NCBI GenBank assembly: GCA_903830285.1
Contig: CAIKTE010000102.1
Coordinates: 1 to 57,488, forward strand
Reading direction: 5' to 3'
Source: an uncultured Chitinophagaceae bacterium
GTDB taxonomy: Bacteria; Bacteroidota; Bacteroidia; Chitinophagales; Chitinophagaceae
DNA length: 57,488 bases
The translations under genes were made by a program, and so were the position numbers. Shown here piece after piece: positions 8,512-18,002 of this stretch (position 1 is the first letter of the stretch; each line of letters begins with the position of its first letter). A model generated the notes under the pieces. It had not been told where the DNA came from, did not search any database, and was given only the letters and a program-made list of their open reading frames with translations.

Positions 8512-10845
8512 TTATTTTTTAAGTAAAGGATTCTCTTTATCGGTTGAAAAAGAATAAGGGAAAGCAGATTCATTTGTTCCTCTTGATTTTTCAGGTTTAT
8601 CTCCCATTGTAAAATTCAGCACGGCTCCTTTTTGCAAAGTTTCATGACTCAACCAGTTTTTTAAATAGGGTTGATCGTTCATCATCAATTTCTGAACATA
8701 TACATTGTTCTCATTGTTTGCAGGGGCATTAATGACTATTTTTTTCCCATTCTCTAATGAGATAGTTGCTTTTTGAAATAAAGGAGCACCCATCACATAT
8801 TGCCCACTCACGGGATTAACTGGATAGAATCCCAATGCAGAAAATAAATACCAGGCAGATGTTTGGCCATTGTCTTCATCACCGCAGTAACCGTCGGGTG
8901 TGGGTTTATACATTTTATTCATGGTCTCTCTTGCCCAGTATTGGGTCTTCCATGGTTCACCTGCATAATTGTACAAATAGATCATGTGTTGAACAGGTTG
9001 GTTGCCATGCGCATATTGCCCCATTCCCGCTACCTGCATTTCACGTATCTCATGGATCACCTGATGGTAAGCAGATTCATCAAAAATGGGTGGCATTACA
9101 AAAACAGAATCCAGCATTTTCGTAAATTCTTTCTTCCCTCCCATCAGATCGATCAATCCCTGAATATCATGAAACACACACCAGGTATAATGCCAACTGT
9201 TTCCTTCAGTAAAAGCACCTCCCCATTTAAATGGATTAAAATCTTTTTCAAAACTTCCGTCTTTGAACCTACCACGCATCAATTTCCTTTCAGGATCAAA
9301 AAGATTCTTGTAATTCATGCTTCGCTTCGCATAAAATTCCAATTCTTCTTTCGGCCGGTTCAATGTTTTAGCTAATTTATAAGTGGCATAATCGTCATAC
9401 GCATATTCTAAAGTACATGCCGCAGATTCCTTTGTATTGCCATCTATCGGAACATACCCGAGTTCATTATAAAATTTAATACCTGCGCGTCCCACAGCTC
9501 TGATAGGGCCTTCATTATTCGCGCCTTTTACAACAGCTTCATATAATGTGTTGATATCATAACCGCGAAGTCCTTTCACATAAGCTTCCGACACAACAGA
9601 AGCAGAATTATTTCCGATCATTGTATTGGCATAACCGGGACTTGACCACTCAGGCAGCCAACCACCTTCTTTATAATCATTGATCAAGCCTTCCTGCATT
9701 TCTTTGACGATAGATGGATAGGCCAAATTGAGGAATGGATATAATGCCCGGAAAGTATCCCAGAAACCTGTGCCACCAAACATATAACCGGGTAATATTT
9801 TTTTATTGTACTGACTGAAATGAACGATCTGATCATTCGCATCAATCTCATACAATTTATTCGGGAAGAATAAAGCACGGTATAAACAAGAATAAAATGT
9901 TCGAAGCTGATCGGTGGTGCCACCTTCTACTTTAATTCTGCTCAATGTTTTATTCCAGACAGTTTTTGCTTTTTGTTTGGTGGCTTCAAAATCATCATTG
10001 GCCAGTTCTCTTTTTAAATTGATATCCGCCTGTTCGATGCTGATAAAAGAAGATGCCACTTTTAAATGAACCTGCTCTCCTCTTATTGTACTGAAGCCGA
10101 TGATGGCTCCTGCATGAAAGGCAGTCATTTCCAATGAATCCTTTACCAGTTTATTTTCATGCCAGGTGTAATTGATCGAAAACGGTTTATCAATATAAAT
10201 GACAAAATAATTTTTTAATCCGGCAATGGCAGATCTTGTTGCTTTGGTTGAATAACCGATGATCTTATGTTCGTTAGGCAAGATCTTTATGTAAGAACCA
10301 TTTGTATAGGCATCGATCACAATAAAAGAACTGTCTGATCTTGGATAAGTAAACCTGAACTGGGCAGCTCTTTCTGTTGGTGTGATCTCTGCAGTCAGAT
10401 CATGATCAGCCAGATACACGCTATAATAATATGGTTTAGCGATCTCTGCTTTGTGCGAATACCAGCTTGCCCTGTCTTCTTCTTCAAATTTTAATTTACC
10501 CGTAACAGGCATAATGGAAAATTGTCCATAATCATTCATCCAAGGTGATGGCTGATGTGTTTGTTTGAATCCTCTTATTTTATATTGTGTGCCTTTTGGA
10601 TCGGTGACAGAGACTTCCGGTGTGTAAGTATATTGCCAGCCATTGCCCAATACGCCTGTTTGTGGTGTCCAGAAATTCATTCCCCAGGGCAATGCGATCG
10701 CGGGATATGTATTTCCGTTGGAAAAGTCTCTTTTGGAATCAGTACCCATTAAAGGATTCACCAGGTCTTCCGGCTGAAACTTTGTTTGCGCATTCACCAT
10801 TAAACTTGCGCATATACCAATCGAGAATGCTATTTTTTTGATCAC
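8512..10845 (-). CDS. Exported alpha-mannosidase (GH92)
   Basis: Calcium-dependent inverting exo-alpha-mannosidase family. The 777-aa protein has a signal peptide (about 1-19, VNAQ), an N-terminal beta-sandwich opening with LVNPLMGTD, and an (alpha/alpha)6 domain. EGNSWHYTW contains the expected acid Glu and GDEDNGQTSAWY the base aspartates; GGTGFWDTFRALYPF is another GH92 hallmark. The +1 subsite segment reads GNQP, whereas the other two GH92 proteins in this window read NEP, so a different linkage preference is likely. The start codon is GTG; no in-frame ATG lies closer to the signal peptide. It sits 9 bp downstream of the GH78 gene. Confidence 0.95.
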   Translation of the reverse strand: MIKKIAFSIGICASLMVNAQTKFQPEDLVNPLMGTDSKRDFSNGNTYPAIALPWGMNFWTPQTGVLGNGWQYTYTPEVSVTDPKGTQYKIRGFKQTHQPSPWMNDYGQFSIMPVTGKLKFEEEDRASWYSHKAEIAKPYYYSVYLADHDLTAEITPTERAAQFRFTYPRSDSSFIVIDAYTNGSYIKILPNEHKIIGYSTKATRSAIAGLKNYFVIYIDKPFSINYTWHENKLVKDSLEMTAFHAGAIIGFSTIRGEQVHLKVASSFISIEQADINLKRELANDDFEATKQKAKTVWNKTLSRIKVEGGTTDQLRTFYSCLYRALFFPNKLYEIDANDQIVHFSQYNKKILPGYMFGGTGFWDTFRALYPFLNLAYPSIVKEMQEGLINDYKEGGWLPEWSSPGYANTMIGNNSASVVSEAYVKGLRGYDINTLYEAVVKGANNEGPIRAVGRAGIKFYNELGYVPIDGNTKESAACTLEYAYDDYATYKLAKTLNRPKEELEFYAKRSMNYKNLFDPERKLMRGRFKDGSFEKDFNPFKWGGAFTEGNSWHYTWCVFHDIQGLIDLMGGKKEFTKMLDSVFVMPPIFDESAYHQVIHEIREMQVAGMGQYAHGNQPVQHMIYLYNYAGEPWKTQYWARETMNKMYKPTPDGYCGDEDNGQTSAWYLFSALGFYPVNPVSGQYVMGAPLFQKATISLENGKKIVINAPANNENNVYVQKLMMNDQPYLKNWLSHETLQKGAVLNFTMGDKPEKSRGTNESAFPYSFSTDKENPLLKK

Positions 10846-10854
10846 AGTAATTTT

Positions 10855-13131
10855 TTATTTCAAGATGAATAAATGGCTACCTGAGTTAATATTTTTTATT
10901 TCAAAGAAACCGTCTCTACCCGCTTGAACAGAGATCTGATTCCCGTCCATAAACAAATTTTTAAAATGTGCGTCGCTCTTTAAAGAAACATTTGCCACAA
11001 CAGCACCCGGAATAATGACAGCTGTTTCTTTATGCGTCTTATTGCTTTTATAAGATACGGATACTTTTCCTTTTAACAAGGTGGTAGATAATGTTGCGAA
11101 TGAAAGATCACCCATCTGCGGTTTGATCTGGATCGTATCAGCACCGGGAGAAAGAGGTGTTACGCCCATTAGTTTCCTGACAATAATATTTGCAGGCGCA
11201 GTGCCCCATGCATGATTCAGATCCAGATTGGGTTTGTATAATTTGTCCCATGCTTCCATGGTGATGGTCGAGCCGGTTCTGATCATATTATACCAAGATC
11301 TTTGGGCAGTGGAACTTAAGAGATCGATCGCATAGCCATCTTCCTGATTATCAAATAAGGCTTCCAATAAAAATTGTGCGCCGTACACACTGCAGGCCAT
11401 TTTCCGGCTTTTAATGAATGAAACAGTATTCGCCAGATCAGTTTTAGGTATCAATCCAAAAGCCAGTGCAAACATATTTGCATGGAGAGAAGTATGATTG
11501 GTAGTATCTCCATCTTTTATCAAACCCGTTCTTTCATCTCTGAAGATCTGTTGAAATGATCGATAGATTTTTTTTGCTTGAGCATCATACAATTTTGCGT
11601 CATTGGCTTTATTCAACAGAGTTGCCATCTTTTGCATCAAGATCAGATCATGATAATAATAGGCATTGATCACTGCATTGTAGTTTGAAAAAACAAATCC
11701 GTCTGTTTCTCCTCCATACTCTTTTTCCTTACCGATATAATCGCCTCTCTGCGGCCAATCAACATTGTCTTTTAATCCATGCTTGCCGTCAAAGTCTTTC
11801 AGGATATGGATGGATCGCAAAAACTCAGGAGTTTGTTTATTTGTTTTTGTGCTGATCAATCCATTCTCTCCAGCTAGATCCGTCAATATTTTTTTCTGCA
11901 GTTCTGTATAATATTTTTTGATGAAAGAAAGGTCGCCTGTGTAGAGATAATCATTCCATAGCAGCATGATATTCTGCAAACTCCATTCAGTTGGCCAGGT
12001 AGGATGAAAGATCACGTATTCGATAGAACGTCTTGCCATGCTGTATTCCGCATCAACTGCATAATGAGATAATTGATTGATGAGTGCGTCTGCTTCATAT
12101 GGCAGCCTTTCTCTGTCACCATCCACATAATAACCCGTGAAACTTGTTGCTTTAACAGAATACTTACATAGATCCCAAACCTGATTCAACACAGTGTCAC
12201 TTGAATTAAAATAAGATGCATTCTCATCAAACTGATAATGGATCAGTTTCCGTTTCACGGATCCTTTGTTTATCGCGCCATGAAAATTTTCAATAGTCAC
12301 ATATCGGAAAGGAAATACTTCTCCTATATCATCCGGCATCAGGATCGGGTATCTTTTATTTCGCTTTTCATTGACGGGCCATTTTATTGTATAATCATGT
12401 GACCCTTTGCTCAGAAACAAACTTTGTTTGATGTAACGAATGCTTCCATTGCTTTTTAAAATATTCGAAGGACTTTCGAGTGCTTCACCAGCTTCGATCC
12501 AAATGGAATCATTTCTGTCGCTCTCTACATGCAATTGTAATTGCGCAAATCCATCTTTGCCAAAGTCAAGAAAATAAATGCCATGGTTCTTTTTAAGGAT
12601 GGAAACCGGAGATTGTATTTCTGCTGCTAAAGGATGATGCGATATATCATTCACCGAATCCTTTTCCTGATAAACAAAGGAATTGACGGAAGAAAAAGAT
12701 GATGCCTGGTTTTGATCATTCCAAACCTGCACTTTCCAATAATAAATTTTTCCTGATCGTAATGGCTGACCTGCATAAACTGCTTCACATTTATCCGACA
12801 CTGATCTCTTTGTATCCCAAACATCCGGTTCATTCTTTTTCAATACCGAAACAGATGATGCCATCAAGATCCGAAATCCGGTAACTCTTTTAATTGAAGT
12901 ATCCACCTGCCAGTGAAATAAAGGTTGCTCATTATAAATGACCGGAAACTGATACTTATTTTTTTCTGTTATGCTTTCGCTTAATGATTTATTTACCGGA
13001 AGCCCATTTTTACTGAGTTTGTCAGCAGGCAACAAAAGATCGCAGCGTAAATGATCGGGTGCGGGTACTATCTGGCATATGCCAACGCAAAAAGCAAAAC
13101 TTAAAACAACTGTTGTCAGTATTCTCTTCAT
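10855..13131 (-). CDS. Exported alpha-L-rhamnosidase (GH78)
   Basis: Removes terminal alpha-L-rhamnose. The 758-aa protein has a signal peptide (about 1-20), Ig-like and beta-sandwich modules up to about residue 300, an (alpha/alpha)6 barrel, and a C-terminal beta domain of about 90 residues. The GH78 core motif DGDRERLPYEAD lies at residues 337-348, with Glu341 the candidate general acid; TMEAWD and LNHAWGTAP follow downstream. It is in the GH105-led minus-strand operon with gaps of 9 bp on each side. A single rhamnosidase beside GH105 and GH110-like enzymes is consistent with trimming side chains of an acidic, rhamnose-containing glycan. Confidence 0.93.
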   Translation of the reverse strand: MKRILTTVVLSFAFCVGICQIVPAPDHLRCDLLLPADKLSKNGLPVNKSLSESITEKNKYQFPVIYNEQPLFHWQVDTSIKRVTGFRILMASSVSVLKKNEPDVWDTKRSVSDKCEAVYAGQPLRSGKIYYWKVQVWNDQNQASSFSSVNSFVYQEKDSVNDISHHPLAAEIQSPVSILKKNHGIYFLDFGKDGFAQLQLHVESDRNDSIWIEAGEALESPSNILKSNGSIRYIKQSLFLSKGSHDYTIKWPVNEKRNKRYPILMPDDIGEVFPFRYVTIENFHGAINKGSVKRKLIHYQFDENASYFNSSDTVLNQVWDLCKYSVKATSFTGYYVDGDRERLPYEADALINQLSHYAVDAEYSMARRSIEYVIFHPTWPTEWSLQNIMLLWNDYLYTGDLSFIKKYYTELQKKILTDLAGENGLISTKTNKQTPEFLRSIHILKDFDGKHGLKDNVDWPQRGDYIGKEKEYGGETDGFVFSNYNAVINAYYYHDLILMQKMATLLNKANDAKLYDAQAKKIYRSFQQIFRDERTGLIKDGDTTNHTSLHANMFALAFGLIPKTDLANTVSFIKSRKMACSVYGAQFLLEALFDNQEDGYAIDLLSSTAQRSWYNMIRTGSTITMEAWDKLYKPNLDLNHAWGTAPANIIVRKLMGVTPLSPGADTIQIKPQMGDLSFATLSTTLLKGKVSVSYKSNKTHKETAVIIPGAVVANVSLKSDAHFKNLFMDGNQISVQAGRDGFFEIKNINSGSHLFILK

Positions 13132-13140
13132 AAAAGATCA

Positions 13141-14862
13141 TCATTTAATCTCTGCCGCTTTAAAATCTTTGACAGCATTATTTGAATACAGATTTACTTT
13201 ATTTGAGTATCTGATATAAATGGGCAATTTGCATCCGGTAATATCATTATAACGAATTACAAGATCTTCTGCACCGGAAACACTGATTCCCCTTTCTGCA
13301 TTTTCGCCTTCAATGATATTGCCTTCGATCAAAATATTTTTATGTAACCCTGCCATATTTTTATTGGGCGCATCAATGTTTACTGCAATGCCGGAAGCAC
13401 CGTCTTTTGTTCCGCTACCTCTTCCACAACGAATAATATGATTATAGCGGATGATGATGTTTTCAGAGGTCAACCCCTCCTGCCAATACCCCTCTGTTCC
13501 CACATGAATGCCGGTTCCGGTTGATTCTTTAATGATACAATGTTCAATCAATACATTGCGGCTTTTGATCAATAGACCTCTTGCCAAATTCGTTTCAATG
13601 GTACATCCTTTAATTTCTACTTTGGGTAATTTTGAGCTATTGATCAGATAATAATTCTCTATGTCAACTGGCAATGTTTCGTTCAGTACAACCTGAGACC
13701 TCAATTCTTTAAAGTCATTTATTCTCGATTGCACAACTAATTTTTTAACAGTTGCCAGAGTAGCTTTTTGTACCAATTCTACTGTATCACCGGGATCGGG
13801 ATAATCCAGCACCTGCGCATGTGTAAAAGTATTTGCTTTCACAACCAAGTCATATCCGCTTCCAGTCTTAGGTGTTTGGATCGTGTAATAATAGTTGTGA
13901 ATATTAGTACCATCATCACCCTGTCCCCGAAATTCGCAGTTCTGAAAATGCAACCATCCGCTGCAGGTTGTAAAATGTGTGGCATCAGTATTCGTTGACA
14001 TTACAGAATTACGATTAGGTACAATCCTTACGGCATTCAAGGTTATATTTTTTGAGCGATGACCAACAATACCCATTCCGGGTTGAGCATGAATGGTTAC
14101 ATCTTCCAATTCTATATTTTCTGCTTCATGAATTAAGATAGCCGGACGAAAATGAAAACTATGGGGTATGATCAGTAAATTATCTTTCCAATCCTTTTCA
14201 GTTTTTGAATAGATCCTTAATTTTTGTGGTGCGATCAATGCAACTTTATCGGGTGTACCATGGGCTTTGGGAAACATCCTGCCGGCTTTCAGATCCCAAA
14301 TGATCATTCTTGGAATGGGAATGTTTGCTGTTATTGGATAGCTACTGTCGAACAACACATCAAAATGATCGTTCTGCACATCCGTTATTTTTCCAATACT
14401 GTGCGGCTTTCTTTTATAGTCGATCGTTAATCCTTTTACAACAATGTTTTTGCAATAGTTGATCGATAAGGGTTCCATCCAGCCATCACATAATAAAGTA
14501 GCACCATTCGCTTCAACAATTATGTTTTCCAGACCATTAAAATCCAGTCCCTTGCTGTAAGGATAATACGGCGTAAAGATCGTTTTCTCCGGATCATTGC
14601 CCATTTTACCGCTCATTACTTCATTCATCAAAACAACTGCCTGTTCGTCTCTGAAATCATAGATACCGCTTGGAAAATAAATGCTGGTGCCGGGATTATT
14701 TTTCGCGTATGCAAAAACTTTTCTCAATGCATCCGCATCATTTTTACCATCATCAGGAATCGCTCCGAATTCTGCTACAGAGATCCTTTTAGTTTTTTGA
14801 AACGATGATAAAAAAGCTAATGGGATCAGTATCAATAAAATGATATTCGTTCTTTTTTTCAT
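13141..14862 (-). CDS. Exported parallel beta-helix glycosidase, GH110-like alpha-galactosidase
   Basis: A 573-aa right-handed beta-helix protein with an N-terminal hydrophobic segment (about 8-20). VAEFGAIPDDGKNDADALR is the usual entry motif of such helices. The active-site segments DATHF (Asp293) and GQGDDGTNIH (Asp316 and Asp317) resemble those of GH110 alpha-1,3-galactosidases; the 23/24-residue spacing between these aspartates agrees with that which I recall for characterised GH110 enzymes. GH110 acts on terminal alpha-1,3-galactose by inversion. Here the likely role is side-chain galactose removal, complementing the two GH27 enzymes. It lies 3 bp downstream of the oxidoreductase gene. 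A related unclassified beta-helix family remains possible. Confidence 0.7.
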   Translation of the reverse strand: MKKRTNIILLILIPLAFLSSFQKTKRISVAEFGAIPDDGKNDADALRKVFAYAKNNPGTSIYFPSGIYDFRDEQAVVLMNEVMSGKMGNDPEKTIFTPYYPYSKGLDFNGLENIIVEANGATLLCDGWMEPLSINYCKNIVVKGLTIDYKRKPHSIGKITDVQNDHFDVLFDSSYPITANIPIPRMIIWDLKAGRMFPKAHGTPDKVALIAPQKLRIYSKTEKDWKDNLLIIPHSFHFRPAILIHEAENIELEDVTIHAQPGMGIVGHRSKNITLNAVRIVPNRNSVMSTNTDATHFTTCSGWLHFQNCEFRGQGDDGTNIHNYYYTIQTPKTGSGYDLVVKANTFTHAQVLDYPDPGDTVELVQKATLATVKKLVVQSRINDFKELRSQVVLNETLPVDIENYYLINSSKLPKVEIKGCTIETNLARGLLIKSRNVLIEHCIIKESTGTGIHVGTEGYWQEGLTSENIIIRYNHIIRCGRGSGTKDGASGIAVNIDAPNKNMAGLHKNILIEGNIIEGENAERGISVSGAEDLVIRYNDITGCKLPIYIRYSNKVNLYSNNAVKDFKAAEIK

Positions 14863-14865
14863 TCA

Positions 14866-16191
14866 CTATATTTTCGGGAAAACGAAACCGTTATGATAGG
14901 TCGGTTTTATTAAGGCATTTGCCTTTTCACTGTTGAATTTATTTTTTGTTGCATCCCAGTATATTTTTTCACCCGTGCGGTATGCCAGATTTCCCATATG
15001 AGCATTAATGGCAACTTTTGCAGCTGTCTGGATCGGGCAAGCCAGTTGATCCAGTTTTCCGCTTTTTAATACTTCAATAAAGTTTTGTGCGTGCAGGTCC
15101 ATCCCTACATCACTCAATTTGTTTAACGGCACGGCTTCTATTCTGGGTTTATCCTTATCCTTTTCCGGTATCACTTCCCAACCACCCCTGTTCACAACCA
15201 AGGTCGCATTCGTTCCTATAAATGCAATACCATGACTTCTTCCGTATTGTCCGTTACTGATCCCGATATAATGATCCCATGTATTGGTAAAACTTCCGAA
15301 ATCGTATACCACACTTTGATAGTCGGGAGTTTCTCTGGCGTCATTCGGGAACAAACGTTTTCCGCCCACTGCCGAAACAGAACTGGGCTCGTTCACATTC
15401 ATTGCCCATAAAACAATATCAATTAAATGCACGCCCCAATCGGTCATCAATCCTCCTGCATAATCCCAGAACCATCTGAATTCATAATGAAATCTGTTGA
15501 CATTGAATGGACGATTTTTTGCCGGTCCCAGCCACCTATTATAATCAACTCCCGCAGGCACAGGCGCATCAGGCATTACCGGTAAAATACCGCTGCTATT
15601 GTGCATCCATGTTTTGGTATTGATGATCGTTCCTAATTTTCCTGATTGCACATAAGCCACTGCATCTTTAAAATGTTTTTCACTTCTTTGCCATTGATTC
15701 ACCTGAACAGCTTTGCCTGATCTTTCTGCTGCTTTCAGCATCACCTGCACTTCTGCAATTGAATTACCCAAAGGTTTCTCGCAATACACATGCTTACCCG
15801 CAGAAAGTGCATCGGTCAATTGCAGGCAATGCCAATGATCGGGTGTTGCAATGATCACCGCATCAATATCTTTATTCTCCAGCATCTTTCTGTAATCGTT
15901 ATAAATGACAGGATTCGCTATATTTAATTTGCTCAGGTCATTTTTTCTTTTTGTCAACTCATTATCATCAATATCACAAATGCCTATGAGATTTACCTCA
16001 CTCATTTTTAATAATGATTTAAGATCACTAAAGCCCTGTCCCCTAACACCGATCAATCCGATATTTATCTTATCATTTGGTGAAACCTTTTTACGAATGG
16101 AGGCTAATAATTCTAAGGGAAACATTTCCAGTAAACTCAATCCTGCGATGGTTGTGCCGGTGTTTCTAATAAAGTTTCTGCGTGAATTCAT
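14866..16191 (-). CDS. Exported Gfo/Idh/MocA-family oxidoreductase (GH109-like)
   Basis: A 441-aa NAD(P)-binding protein with a twin-arginine-type signal (SRRNFIRN at residues 3-10, hydrophobic stretch to about 30). The Rossmann motif GLIGVRGQG lies at about 45-53, and CEKP at 137-140 carries the conserved Lys of the family. FRWFWDYAGGLMTDWGVHLID matches exported family members, some of which are GH109 glycosidases using a transient NAD oxidation. Tat export would deliver a folded protein with bound cofactor. In a glycosidase operon it may cleave or epimerise a sugar by an oxidation-reduction route; whether it is a net oxidoreductase or a GH109-type hydrolase is undecided. Confidence 0.85.
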   Translation of the reverse strand: MNSRRNFIRNTGTTIAGLSLLEMFPLELLASIRKKVSPNDKINIGLIGVRGQGFSDLKSLLKMSEVNLIGICDIDDNELTKRKNDLSKLNIANPVIYNDYRKMLENKDIDAVIIATPDHWHCLQLTDALSAGKHVYCEKPLGNSIAEVQVMLKAAERSGKAVQVNQWQRSEKHFKDAVAYVQSGKLGTIINTKTWMHNSSGILPVMPDAPVPAGVDYNRWLGPAKNRPFNVNRFHYEFRWFWDYAGGLMTDWGVHLIDIVLWAMNVNEPSSVSAVGGKRLFPNDARETPDYQSVVYDFGSFTNTWDHYIGISNGQYGRSHGIAFIGTNATLVVNRGGWEVIPEKDKDKPRIEAVPLNKLSDVGMDLHAQNFIEVLKSGKLDQLACPIQTAAKVAINAHMGNLAYRTGEKIYWDATKNKFNSEKANALIKPTYHNGFVFPKI

Positions 16192-16248
16192 AAAGGCAAG
16201 TTTTAATTAGTGAATGGAATCATTAAAAAAATGTCATGCTAGATCTGA

Positions 16249-17955
16249 TCAGGAAAAATGCATACTATGTTTGAATGGTGTGAATCCTGTTACATAAACA
16301 GTTGGGTTATCTATATGCGGCAATGCTCCTCTTAATTGGAACCATGTGTGTAAACCTAAGCCCGGACCGAAATGAAGCTGATCGTTTCCAACAGTGTATA
16401 TTCCTTCCTGCTCTTTAAACGCAAAAATATCAGGCTTGTCTTGTTGTAGCACGCCCTGAAATGTTCCACCTCTTCTGAAGATCAGTTCTACAACGATCGG
16501 TACACGATCAGTTCCTTTGATGTCGAAATCTACCTGCATCCCTTTTCCTGTTTCAGAAATGATAACTGTATATTCTATATTCTGAATATTTGATTTTTCT
16601 CTTAATGTTCTTGGCATTTTAGCCAAATCTCCATCCGGCGATATTTTGTCTGCCGGCATTGGTTGATAATATGGCCCATCCAATTTGTTTCGCATGATCC
16701 ATTTGCCATTTTCTTCTTTTATTTCAGCTGATTGAAATTGACCTTTTCCAAAAAAAGATCCCGCAACCCTGATACCCTGCAAAACTGCATTGCCTTTATG
16801 AAAGGTCATGAAACCGGCGTTATTGGTCAGCAAAGTTGTGTCCCAGTTACCTCTTCTGATGCGTACCACTCCTGAATAAGGAAATGTTTTTACATAGCTG
16901 GTTGGTATTTCTTTGCTTGCGGGTAATTCTTTCCATAAGCCCGGATCGGATAAGAAATAACTCATTGAACCCAATAGCGATCTGAAATTATTTTTCTCGA
17001 TCATTCGGCACATTTCTGCCATCTCTCCGTTATTGTCTTTTAGGGCCAGAAAACGACAGGCATAATAATAAGGATCCATTCTGTCGATCTGTCCTTTGTC
17101 TTGTCTGTTAGAAGCTTCCGTAACTACTTCACCATTCGGATGCAAATAGTAGCGCATCATCATGATATTTTTTCTTACCGCATCTAAGATCTCAGGCCTG
17201 TTCATTCCTTTCGAAACTGTTATCAAAACCCGATCTACTACTGCAGAATAACCACCGGTACTTTTTTCAGTGTATTGCCCGTCAGGATCCAGATCAATAT
17301 GTTCATTCAACCATTGATTCACCCTGTCGGTATATTTTTTATCAGGAAATTGTTCATTCACTCTTACCAATGCAGCGCTAACAACCCAACGATGATTAGG
17401 CGTATGAATGCCGCCTGTTGCCAGTGCATTTCCTGCACGTTTCAAAAACTGTTCAAATAAAACCAATATTTTTTCCTGACCCGGTGTATTTGAATTTTTA
17501 AGGATCGCATATAAAGGAGCCATCACTTTTACAATAAAAGCCGTATCCGGAGTTGAATGAAAATTACTATCAACCAGATCAATGGTACCATCTTCGTGTT
17601 GCAGTTTTAATATTCCTTTAAATGCATCTTCCAGTTCTTTCAACAAAGTAGCGGAACGATAGTAGATCGATTCAGGTGTACCGATCGCGATACAAGCCTG
17701 ATCAATAAAACCGGCGGTGCTATGCGGTGTAGGAATATTAAATCCGTTTACATAAGCACCATAAAAATGGTCATTGGGATCTGTGATCTTTTTTGCTGCA
17801 GGTATCTTAATACCCTCGTCATTCATTTTGATGAGATCCAGTAACCATTTTGGTTTAACGGGCGTTTCATTATTATTCAATATGGAAGCAAAACCTAAAA
17901 AGGGTAATATGGTCAATGAAGCAGCACCTACGCTGACAAATTTTCTTCTATCCAT
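16249..17955 (-). CDS. Exported (alpha/alpha)-toroid protein, GH154-like
   Basis: A 568-aa protein with a Tat-like N-terminus (DRRKF, then a hydrophobic stretch to about residue 25). The toroid domain carries HTPNHRWVVSAAL (Asn167-His168) and, 43 residues later, YTEKSTGGY (Glu210, Tyr216). A beta-sandwich occupies roughly residues 370-568. The layout recalls heparinase-type lyases and GH154 beta-glucuronidases. I lean to GH154-like because of context (UxuA and GH105 indicate uronic acids), but I cannot confirm the family by eye. It lies 47 bp after the GH105 gene and 57 bp before the oxidoreductase gene. Confidence 0.5.
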   Translation of the reverse strand: MDRRKFVSVGAASLTILPFLGFASILNNNETPVKPKWLLDLIKMNDEGIKIPAAKKITDPNDHFYGAYVNGFNIPTPHSTAGFIDQACIAIGTPESIYYRSATLLKELEDAFKGILKLQHEDGTIDLVDSNFHSTPDTAFIVKVMAPLYAILKNSNTPGQEKILVLFEQFLKRAGNALATGGIHTPNHRWVVSAALVRVNEQFPDKKYTDRVNQWLNEHIDLDPDGQYTEKSTGGYSAVVDRVLITVSKGMNRPEILDAVRKNIMMMRYYLHPNGEVVTEASNRQDKGQIDRMDPYYYACRFLALKDNNGEMAEMCRMIEKNNFRSLLGSMSYFLSDPGLWKELPASKEIPTSYVKTFPYSGVVRIRRGNWDTTLLTNNAGFMTFHKGNAVLQGIRVAGSFFGKGQFQSAEIKEENGKWIMRNKLDGPYYQPMPADKISPDGDLAKMPRTLREKSNIQNIEYTVIISETGKGMQVDFDIKGTDRVPIVVELIFRRGGTFQGVLQQDKPDIFAFKEQEGIYTVGNDQLHFGPGLGLHTWFQLRGALPHIDNPTVYVTGFTPFKHSMHFS

Positions 17956-18002
17956 TTCAATGATTGTATTTTATTAAAATAATATTTTTACAAATTCAGC
18001 GC

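Noticed and set aside
8863-9375. 170-codon plus-strand open frame
   Set aside because: Lies entirely antisense to the GH92 gene; no domain features. The codon pattern of the GH92 frame explains it.
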